In this document: piece by piece, positions 12,180 through 17,844 of the stretch
Layout: each line of letters starts with the position of its first letter
Numbering within the stretch: position 1 is the first letter of the stretch
Assembly (NCBI GenBank): GCA_900550685.1
Contig: URTS01000026.1
Coordinates: 1 to 17,844 of the forward strand
DNA from: an uncultured Oscillibacter sp.
Lineage (GTDB): Bacteria; Bacillota; Clostridia; Oscillospirales; Oscillospiraceae
Length of the DNA: 17,844 nucleotides
Direction: 5' to 3'
Position numbers and translations under genes: made by a program
Notes under the pieces: model-generated
What the model saw: only the letters and a program-made list of their open reading frames with translations
Databases searched by the model: none
Told to the model about the DNA's origin: nothing

Positions 12180-13547
12180 TTATGCCTCCTGCTCCACCTT
12201 CCGCAGAGCCTTGCGGAACTGGAAGGCGAAGAGGATGGCCGTACAGGTGACGGCAATGGCGTCCGCCACCGGTTCGGCGGTATACACCGCCATGGTCTTG
12301 TCCGCCATCAGGCAGGGCATCAGATAGATCAGCGGCAGTAGCAGCACGAACTTCCGCAGCACCGCCACAACGATGGAGCAGACTGCCGCGCCGATGGACA
12401 CAAAGGTCATCTGGCAGGCGATCTGGATACCGAAGAGAAACAGCACTGCGCAGTAGATCCGCAGGGCCGGCACCGTGAAGGCCACCAGGTCGGCGTTGGG
12501 CGTGAAAATGTGAGCAAAGGCTCCCGGGAACAGCTGAATAATAGCCCAGAGGACCACGGAGTAGCCCAGGCACACCTTCACCAGCAGCCGGAAGGTCTGC
12601 CGGACCCGGTCCGTGTTCCGGGCGCCGTAGTTGTAGCTGGTGATGGGCTGGGCGCCCTGGGCAATGCCCTGAAGGGGCAGCATGGCAAACTGCATGACGC
12701 TGGAAAGGATGGTCATAGCCCCCACGGCGATGTCGCCGCCGTATTTCAGCAGAGAGGAATTGAAGCACACGGAGATCACGCTCTCGCTGGCCTGCATGAT
12801 GAACGTCGCAGTGCCCAGAGCCACGCAGGGCAGAATCAGTCTGGGAGCCAGGCGGATATTTTCCTTTTTCAGCCGCAGCAGCGTCTTAGGGCCGGTGAGG
12901 AACCGCAGCACCCAGACGCAGGAAATGCCCTGGGACAAAATGGTGGCCAGGGCCGCGCCCCGGACGCCCATATGCAGGGCAAAAATGAAGATGGGGTCCA
13001 GCACGATGTTGGACACCGCGCCGATGAGCACCGTCCGCATGCCGATCTGGGCAAAGCCCTGGGCGGTGATGAAGCTGTTGAGGCCCAGGGTCATCTGGAC
13101 GAAAATGGTGCCGATGGCGTAGATGCGCATGTAATCCACGGCGTAGGGAATGGTGTTCTCACTGGCGCCGAAGGCCAGCAGCAGATCCTTGCTCCACAGG
13201 AGAAGCACCGCCGTCAGCACAGCGGAGATGCACACCTGAAGGGCAAAGCAGCCGCCCAAGATTTTTTCCGCCGTGTTATGGTCCTGCTTCCCCATGTAAA
13301 TGGAAGCCCGGGGCGCGCCGCCGGAGGCCACCAAGGCCGCAAAGGCGGAAACGATCAAAATCAGCGGCAGGCACACGCCCACGCCGGTAAGGGCCAGGTC
13401 CCCGTCCCCGGGAATGTGGCCGATGTAAATGCGGTCCACGATGTTGTAGAGCATGTTCACCAGCTGTGCAATGACCGTGGGCACCGCCAGCTTCCGCAGA
13501 AGCTTTCCAATGGGCTCCGTACCCAGAAATGTTTTATCCTGATCCAT
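12180..13547 (-). CDS. MATE family efflux transporter, MepA-like
   Basis: The 455-aa twelve-helix protein has IGKLLRKLAVPTVIAQLVNMLYNIVDRIYIGHIPGDGDLALTGVGV at its N terminus and GVRGAALATILSQGISCVWVLRFL at the end of the first half, both standard for the MepA/NorM-type MATE clade. Members extrude cationic compounds using an ion gradient. The start is the ATG at 13547, behind AAGGAGAAG; a longer frame to 13571 has no ribosome site. It begins 1 nt after the marR stop, so it is translationally coupled to its probable repressor. This marR-MATE pair copies the logic of staphylococcal mepR-mepA. It is a distant paralogue of the MATE protein encoded 9745-11157. Confidence 0.95.
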   Translation of the reverse strand: MDQDKTFLGTEPIGKLLRKLAVPTVIAQLVNMLYNIVDRIYIGHIPGDGDLALTGVGVCLPLILIVSAFAALVASGGAPRASIYMGKQDHNTAEKILGGCFALQVCISAVLTAVLLLWSKDLLLAFGASENTIPYAVDYMRIYAIGTIFVQMTLGLNSFITAQGFAQIGMRTVLIGAVSNIVLDPIFIFALHMGVRGAALATILSQGISCVWVLRFLTGPKTLLRLKKENIRLAPRLILPCVALGTATFIMQASESVISVCFNSSLLKYGGDIAVGAMTILSSVMQFAMLPLQGIAQGAQPITSYNYGARNTDRVRQTFRLLVKVCLGYSVVLWAIIQLFPGAFAHIFTPNADLVAFTVPALRIYCAVLFLFGIQIACQMTFVSIGAAVCSIVVAVLRKFVLLLPLIYLMPCLMADKTMAVYTAEPVADAIAVTCTAILFAFQFRKALRKVEQEA

Positions 13548-13548
13548 G

Positions 13549-14007
13549 TTACTTCTCCTTGCATGGGCCACGGCGGCCTGTCAGCCGGGCCATATTTTCT
13601 CCAAATACCGCGAAGCAGCGGAAGCAGATCTCCAGGTCCTCCTCCGTCAGCCCCTCTGTCAGCTGCTGGGAAAAGGCCTCCTGGGCTTCCCGGCCCCGGG
13701 CAATGACATCCGAGGCCTTCTCCGTGCACACCAGGCGGCACTTCCGCCGGTCTCCCGGCACCTCCCGCCGTTCCAGATACCCCTCCCGCACCAGATTGTC
13801 CACATGAAAGGACACGATGGCGGGCTTCAGGTGCCGGTAGGTGCAGATGTCCCTGGCGGTGTCCATGCCGGGGTTGTTGGCCAGAAACAACAGGATATCC
13901 ACGGCGGGCTGGGCCATGCCCAGCTCCACCGTCAGCGGACGCATCACAGCGGCATAGGCCTCCTCAAATCGCTTGGCATAGGTATAAAACCGGACAGCCG
14001 GCAGCAT
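13549..14007 (-). CDS. MarR family transcriptional regulator
   Basis: The 152-aa winged-helix repressor has a recognition region ICTYRHLKPAIVSFHVDNLVREGYLERREVPGDRRKCRLVCTEKA, with the DRRK wing typical of MarR. Ligand binding would release it from DNA. The start is the ATG at 14007, preceded by a perfect AAAGGAGG site; a longer frame to 14034 would begin inside the operator. It is the first gene of a two-gene operon with the MepA-like MATE. The 20-bp palindrome at 14026-14045 overlaps the predicted start site, so it very likely represses its own operon. Confidence 0.94.
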   Translation of the reverse strand: MLPAVRFYTYAKRFEEAYAAVMRPLTVELGMAQPAVDILLFLANNPGMDTARDICTYRHLKPAIVSFHVDNLVREGYLERREVPGDRRKCRLVCTEKASDVIARGREAQEAFSQQLTEGLTEEDLEICFRCFAVFGENMARLTGRRGPCKEK

Positions 14008-14025
14008 GACACTGCCTCCTTTCAA

Positions 14026-14045
14026 ATAGTTCAATTTTGAACTAT
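14026..14045. promoter_or_regulatory. MarR operator, 20-bp palindrome at the start site
   Basis: ATAGTTCAA-TT-TTGAACTAT has perfect 9-bp arms and a 2-nt spacer. It covers about +1 to +19 of the marR-MATE transcript and ends just before the ribosome site. Size and position are typical of MarR-family autoregulatory sites. Direct binding is inferred. Confidence 0.8.
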
Positions 14046-14050
14046 CTGAT

Positions 14051-14078
14051 ATTATATAATTTATCTGCCGTTTGTCAA
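14051..14078 (-). promoter_or_regulatory. Consensus sigma-A promoter of marR-MATE
   Basis: On the minus strand consensus TTGACA (14078-14073), a 16-nt spacer and consensus TATAAT (14056-14051) predict a start near 14044, inside the palindrome. Such a strong promoter next to an operator fits a repressed, inducible pump. Confidence 0.88.
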
Positions 14079-14100
14079 GTCCATTTTTCAGGGCAAGAAA

Positions 14101-14122
14101 AGAACGGCCCGAAGGCCGTTCT
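14101..14122 (-). terminator. Terminator of the cytidylate-kinase-like gene
   Basis: AGAACGGCC-CGAA-GGCCGTTCT is a perfect 9-bp stem with a tetraloop, followed on the minus strand by TTTCTT. It lies 13 nt after the stop codon. Confidence 0.82.
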
Positions 14123-14135
14123 CTCTGATGGTATT

Positions 14136-14783
14136 TTATGCCTGGGTAGGGTCCACCTCGGTGGGGCTGGGGATGGGGTTCTCCTTGTGGTCCACCATGA
14201 CGCGGATCAGCTCCACGGTGCCGCTGAGCCCCAGAGCGCTGCTGTTGAGGCAGAAGTCATAGCCGTCCACCGCGCCCCACTTCTTGGAGGCGTAGTACTC
14301 GCAGTAAGCGGCACGGCGCTTGTCCGTCTTCTGGATCAGGCTCTTGGCCTCCTCCGGACTCACCTTCTGGCGCTTGGCCACACGGGCGATGCGGTCCTCC
14401 ATAGGTGCGCTGATGAACAGGCTCAGCAGATTGGGATTCTCCGCCAGGGCGTAATCGGCGCAGCGGCCGATGATGACGCAGGGGCCCTCCTCCGCGATGT
14501 TGCGGATGGTCTTGAAGATAGCCAGGTGCACCTGCTGCTCCAGGGATTCGCCGGTAGCGCCGGAAAAGCCCAAGGGATAGGCGTCCATGGCAATGGCGTA
14601 CAGCAGGCTCTTGGGCCGCTCATCAAAATTTTCAAAGATCTTCTGGCACAGGCCGCTCTTCTTGGCGGCCTCCTGCAGCAGTTCCTTGTCATAGAAGGGA
14701 ATGCCCAGCTCCTTGGAGACCCGGATGCCGACCTCCTTGCCGCCGCTGCCAAACTGCCGTCCGATGGTAATGATCGTTTTCAT
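14136..14783 (-). CDS. Cytidylate-kinase-like family protein
   Basis: The 215-aa protein starts MKTIITIGRQFGSGGKEVGIRVSKELGIPFYDKELL, the P-loop-type opening of the cytidylate kinase-like family (Cytidylate_kin2). It also shows CVIIGRCADYAL and the LISAPMEDRIARV/RRAAYCEYYASKKWG segments of the lid region. True CMP kinases phosphorylate CMP/dCMP; the Cytidylate_kin2 proteins are abundant in gut Clostridia and their substrates are mostly untested. The start is the ATG at 14783 with AAGGAGG; a longer frame to 14867 includes the promoter's leader and is rejected. Single gene with its own promoter and terminator. Its place between the efflux and xanthine dehydrogenase operons does not suggest a shared pathway. 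Confidence 0.88.
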   Translation of the reverse strand: MKTIITIGRQFGSGGKEVGIRVSKELGIPFYDKELLQEAAKKSGLCQKIFENFDERPKSLLYAIAMDAYPLGFSGATGESLEQQVHLAIFKTIRNIAEEGPCVIIGRCADYALAENPNLLSLFISAPMEDRIARVAKRQKVSPEEAKSLIQKTDKRRAAYCEYYASKKWGAVDGYDFCLNSSALGLSGTVELIRVMVDHKENPIPSPTEVDPTQA

Positions 14784-14857
14784 AAACGTTCCTCCTTGTT
14801 CTTTGCGTTTGAGGACTCGCATCTCTGTCAAAGGACACGGATGTAATCTACGATAAT

Positions 14858-14886
14858 ATTTTAACACAAATCCTGGGGCACGTCAA
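14858..14886 (-). promoter_or_regulatory. Sigma-A promoter of the cytidylate-kinase-like gene
   Basis: On the minus strand TTGACG (14886-14881), a 17-nt spacer and an extended -10 TGT-TAAAAT (14863-14858) predict a start near 14851. The leader is about 68 nt. Confidence 0.75.
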
Positions 14887-14902
14887 ACGAAAATCTGCGT
14901 GA

Positions 14903-14929
14903 AAAAGTCCGCCCAAAGGGCGGACTTTT
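14903..14929 (-). terminator. Terminator of the xanthine dehydrogenase-type operon
   Basis: AAAAGTCCGCCC pairs with GGGCGGACTTTT around an AAA loop, followed on the minus strand by a T run. It begins 2 nt after the last gene's stop. Confidence 0.9.
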
Positions 14930-14931
14930 CA

Positions 14932-15438
14932 TCAATCTTTCTTCTCTGCGGGCAGGGGCAGCCCCAGCCGCTTGTACATGGTCTTTTTCACCGCCCGGAG
15001 GATGTTCTCATAGCCGGTGCAGCGGCACAGATGCCCGGAGAGAAGCTTGCGCAGCTCTTCATCGGTATAGAGCCTGCCGCTCTCCAGGATCTCCACCGCC
15101 GTCATGATAAAGCCAGGGGTGCAGAAGCCGCACTGGACGGCGGTCTCCTCAATAAAGGCCTGCTGGATGTCGCTGAGCTCGCCGTTGGGCCCCATCAGAC
15201 TTTCCAGGGTACGGATGTGCTTGCCCTCCGCCCAGACAGCCAGGTAGATGCAGGAGTTGAAGCACTCGCCGTCGATGATGACGTTGCAGGCGCCGCACTC
15301 CCCCACCTCGCAGCCCTTTTTCACGCTGGTCATGTGGTAATCATTCCGGAGCATGTCCGTGAGGCTGGCCCGGACGTCCACGATCTTCTCCACGTCTCTG
15401 CCGTTGAGATTGAAATGGACCACCTGATACTGTGCCAT
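14932..15438 (-). CDS. Molybdenum hydroxylase [2Fe-2S] subunit (XdhC-like)
   Basis: The 168-aa iron-sulfur subunit has eight cysteines in two clusters. Cys43, 48, 51 and 63 form the plant-ferredoxin-type site (GCEVGECGACNVIIDGEC). Cys103, 106, 138 and 140 form the second site (CGFCTPG...CRCTGYENI). It carries electrons from the molybdenum centre to the FAD subunit. The ATG has a GGGAGGTG site and overlaps the stop of the FAD subunit gene by one base (TAATG), so translation is coupled. It is the last gene of the operon. Family assignment is firm; the substrate depends on the large subunit. Confidence 0.95.
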   Translation of the reverse strand: MAQYQVVHFNLNGRDVEKIVDVRASLTDMLRNDYHMTSVKKGCEVGECGACNVIIDGECFNSCIYLAVWAEGKHIRTLESLMGPNGELSDIQQAFIEETAVQCGFCTPGFIMTAVEILESGRLYTDEELRKLLSGHLCRCTGYENILRAVKKTMYKRLGLPLPAEKKD

Positions 15439-16325
15439 TACAGTTCACCTCCCGCCAGCTTCACCGATTCGATGAACGCCCGCTTGGCGCTCTCCACGGC
15501 GATGTGCATCCGGAAATCCTTGGCGGCCCGCCAGGAATCCCGGGGATTGATGTCCTGGGTCACAGCGTGGGCAAATCGCTCCGCCAGGTCCAGTGAGACC
15601 GGCTGACCCTTTGCCAGTTCTTCTGCCGTGGCCGCCCGGAGAGGCACCGGCCCCGCCACACCGAAGGCCACCCGGGCCCGCTCCACTGTTTTCTTATCCG
15701 CCGACAGCCGCACATTCACGGATGTGCCCAGGGTGGCAATGTCCATGGCGTTGCGCATGGCGTACTTGATGTAGTGGCCGAAACAGTTTTCATAGCTTTC
15801 TTTCGGGATCAGCACGGCGGTCTGGATCTCGCCGTCCTCCCCCCGGATGTCCACCTTTCCGGCCTTGATATAGAAATCGTGGATGGGCAGGCGGCGGACA
15901 CCGTTTTTGCCCGTCAGCTCGATGACGGCGTCCCAGGCGTGAAGGGTGGAAGCAGAGTCGGCAGAGGTGACGCCATTGCAGGTGTTGCCGCCGATGGTGC
16001 CGATGTTGCGGATCTGAGGGCCGCCCACCTGGTCCACCGCCTCCCCCAAAACGTTGATGTACTTCTGGATCAGGGGGTCTTTTGTAATGTGGGAAAAGCT
16101 GGTGAGGGAACCGATGCGCAGGGTGCCGTCCGGCTCCATGGAAACGCCCCGGAGGGCATTGATGCCGTAAATGGAGATCAGCTCCGCGCCGGCCCGCTTG
16201 CCCTCCCGCATCTGCACCAGCACGTCGCTGCCGCCGGCGATGATCTGGGCCGCCGGGTGCTCCAAGCGGAGGGCCACCGCCTCTTCCACACTGTTTGCCT
16301 GATATAGGGCTTTCATATCATACAT
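15438..16325 (-). CDS. Molybdenum hydroxylase FAD-binding subunit (XdhB-like)
   Basis: The 295-aa protein belongs to the CO dehydrogenase/xanthine dehydrogenase flavin family. It has AGGSDVL at residues 30-36 and the FAD-binding IGTIGGNTCNGVTSADSAS segment near 110-125; the end of the sequence forms the family's small C-terminal domain. It takes electrons from the 2Fe-2S subunit and passes them to NAD or another acceptor. The start is the ATG at 16325, six nt after AGGAGGG; the TTG at 16331 touches the ribosome site and is rejected. It begins 2 nt after the large subunit's stop. Confidence 0.94.
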   Translation of the reverse strand: MYDMKALYQANSVEEAVALRLEHPAAQIIAGGSDVLVQMREGKRAGAELISIYGINALRGVSMEPDGTLRIGSLTSFSHITKDPLIQKYINVLGEAVDQVGGPQIRNIGTIGGNTCNGVTSADSASTLHAWDAVIELTGKNGVRRLPIHDFYIKAGKVDIRGEDGEIQTAVLIPKESYENCFGHYIKYAMRNAMDIATLGTSVNVRLSADKKTVERARVAFGVAGPVPLRAATAEELAKGQPVSLDLAERFAHAVTQDINPRDSWRAAKDFRMHIAVESAKRAFIESVKLAGGEL

Positions 16326-16327
16326 GG

Positions 16328-17844
16328 TCAACCCTCCTGTTCGTCATGGATCAGTCCGGCGTCCTTAAAGGCCCGGTAGAGCACATGGGGCGTCATGGGC
16401 GCGGTATCGATGGAAACGCCGGTGGCGTTGTAAATAGCGCTGCGGATGGCCGGAGCCGGAGAACAGGCCGGAGGCTCGCCCAGAGCTTTGGTGCCGAAGG
16501 GAGACGTGGGCTCCGGATTCTCCACAAACAGGGCCTCCAGATCCGGATGGTCCATAAAGGTGGAGAGCTTGTAGTCCAGCAGATTGTCGTTCAGGGGCCT
16601 GCCGGTCTTTTCGTCAAACAGCAGCTGCTCGGAAAGGCCATAGCCGATGCCCATGGACATGCCGCCGTGGACCTGGGCCTCCGCCAGAGCGGGGTTGATG
16701 AGGCTGCCGCAGTCGTGGACGTTGATGATCCGTTTCAGCGTCACCTTGCACATGGGGATATCCACCTCCACCTCCGCAAAGGTGCAGCCGAAGGAATAGG
16801 CGTTGGAGCGGATGGTGGCGGTGCTCTCCGCCGTGATGTGCTCGGAATGGACCGGGTTATACTGGGCGGTCATAGCCAGGTGGGACAGGTCCATCTCCAC
16901 CGCGCCGCCGTCCCTGCGGACGATGTTTCCCTCCACGATGTCCAGCTCCTCCGCCGGACAGTTCAGCATTTCGGCGGCATAGGCCAGGATCTTCTGCCGC
17001 AGAAGGCGGCCGGTCTGGTCGATGGCGAAGCCCTCCATATAGGTCTGGCGGCTGGCGTAGGCGCCCAGACCCGTGGGGGTGATGTCCGTATCCTGGCAGG
17101 ACACCACGTGAACATCCTTGTAGCTTTTCAGGCCCACGGCCTTGGCGGTCATCTGGGCGTAGGCGGTGTCGGCCCCCTGGCCGATCTCCGTCTCGCCGCA
17201 CTGCATGGTAACGGTGCCGTCCAGATTCAGCTGCATCCGGTTGGAGGCCGTCTCCAAAGAGATGGGATACACGCCGGTGTTGTACCAGAAGGGCGCCGCG
17301 CCGATGCCCCGGCGGATGGGGCCGGTGTCCTTGGCAAATTCCGCCCGCTTGCGGTCATAGTCCATGGCGGCCCGACCCTTTTCCAGGCAGGCCCGGAAGG
17401 AGTCAAAATAGTTGGTGTTGCCGGAGAAGGCGTCGTGAAAATCCTTGGGCATGATGAATTTCATCCGGTATTCCAGGGGCTCCATGCCCACGGCGGCGGC
17501 ACATTCATCAATGTTAGCCTCGTCGGCAAAGGTGGCCTGGGGCATACCGTAGCCCCGCATGGCTCCTGCCACCGGCCGGTTGGAAAACACGGTCCAGGCG
17601 TCGCACTCCATGTTGTCGCAGGGATAGATCTGGACAAAGGAGCCCATGGCCTTGGCGCAGATGGAGTGACCGTGGGAGGCGTAGGCCCCCTGGTTGGAGA
17701 AGCACTCCACCTTCCGGGCGGCCAGCTGGCCGTCCTTCCGGAGCCAGGAAACGATGTGGAAGCGGATGGCGTGGCGGACACGGTTGGAGACAAAGGTCTC
17801 CTCCCGGCTGCACTCCAGATGCACCAGCCGTCCCCCCACCTGGG
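16328..17844 (-). CDS. Molybdenum hydroxylase large subunit (XdhA-like), N terminus missing
   Basis: The last 505 codons or so of the molybdopterin-binding subunit are present; the gene continues past the right edge, and about 250 N-terminal residues are missing. Conserved motifs are AMRGYGMPQATFADEANID, GETEIGQGADTAYAQM (the GxxExGQG substrate/cofactor loop), VEVDIPMCKVTLKRIINVHDCG and TSPFGTKALGEPP, whose Glu is the expected catalytic base. Enzymes of this family hydroxylate xanthine or other N-heterocycles. The Mo-FAD-FeS gene order matches E. coli xdhABC, but the exact substrate cannot be decided from this part. The ATG-like GTG near 17839 is internal, not a start. Confidence 0.93.
   Translation of the reverse strand, partial: QVGGRLVHLECSREETFVSNRVRHAIRFHIVSWLRKDGQLAARKVECFSNQGAYASHGHSICAKAMGSFVQIYPCDNMECDAWTVFSNRPVAGAMRGYGMPQATFADEANIDECAAAVGMEPLEYRMKFIMPKDFHDAFSGNTNYFDSFRACLEKGRAAMDYDRKRAEFAKDTGPIRRGIGAAPFWYNTGVYPISLETASNRMQLNLDGTVTMQCGETEIGQGADTAYAQMTAKAVGLKSYKDVHVVSCQDTDITPTGLGAYASRQTYMEGFAIDQTGRLLRQKILAYAAEMLNCPAEELDIVEGNIVRRDGGAVEMDLSHLAMTAQYNPVHSEHITAESTATIRSNAYSFGCTFAEVEVDIPMCKVTLKRIINVHDCGSLINPALAEAQVHGGMSMGIGYGLSEQLLFDEKTGRPLNDNLLDYKLSTFMDHPDLEALFVENPEPTSPFGTKALGEPPACSPAPAIRSAIYNATGVSIDTAPMTPHVLYRAFKDAGLIHDEQEG

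Overview
The window looks like chromosomal DNA of an anaerobic, butyrate-forming Clostridia member, most likely Oscillospiraceae of the Flavonifractor/Lawsonibacter/Intestinimonas type. That placement is inferred from the butyryl-CoA dehydrogenase/Etf and 3-hydroxybutyryl-CoA dehydrogenase genes, GC-rich coding DNA with AT-rich sigma-A-type promoters, strong AGGAGG ribosome sites, and many perfect hairpin terminators. No rRNA, tRNA, IS element, CRISPR array or phage gene was seen. Nearly all the DNA is assigned to intact genes in short operons.

Layout. (1) 1-3281, minus strand: butyrate module. hbd is a single-gene unit with its own promoter and terminator, followed by a bcd-etfB-etfA unit (etfA runs off the left edge). 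Both control regions carry Rex-like GTTAA/TTAAC inverted repeats. (2) 3571-4275, plus: trmB, a tRNA m7G46 methyltransferase, divergent from hbd. (3) 4603-5834, plus: a conserved 97-aa protein of unknown function and a secreted SH3b-SH3b-NlpC/P60 cell-wall hydrolase, behind a near-consensus promoter. (4) 6054-8569, plus: a tightly coupled operon of an AbrB-like regulator, a PLP enzyme of the methionine gamma-lyase/'aluminium resistance' family and an EamA-type exporter. (5) 8621-9448, minus: a DUF368 membrane protein related to PopT undecaprenyl-phosphate translocases. (6) 9745-11157, plus: a MATE transporter with a palindrome straddling its probable -10. (7) 11210-12126: a WapI-immunity-like protein and a ModE-like single-domain regulator, divergently transcribed from promoters that share one palindromic -35. 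(8) 12180-14007, minus: a MarR regulator and a second MATE transporter (mepRA-like), with a perfect operator palindrome at the start site. (9) 14136-14783, minus: a cytidylate-kinase-like protein. (10) 14932-17844, minus: a three-subunit molybdenum hydroxylase of the xanthine dehydrogenase family (Mo, FAD and 2Fe-2S subunits), with the Mo subunit cut by the right edge.

How it works together. Hbd reduces acetoacetyl-CoA, and Bcd/EtfAB reduces crotonyl-CoA, usually by flavin-based electron bifurcation. NADH/NAD+ sensing by Rex would be the expected control, and the sequence supports it best at the bcd unit. The rest is envelope work (wall hydrolase, lipid-carrier recycling), export (two MATEs, one EamA) and purine/heterocycle oxidation. 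The most interesting material is regulatory: clustered inverted repeats at the butyrate genes, two promoters with 12-nt-spaced palindromes around the -10, and a shared palindromic -35. The AbrB/PLP-lyase/exporter operon is the best candidate for an uncharacterised small pathway. I saw no clear evidence of a wholly new defence or mobile system.
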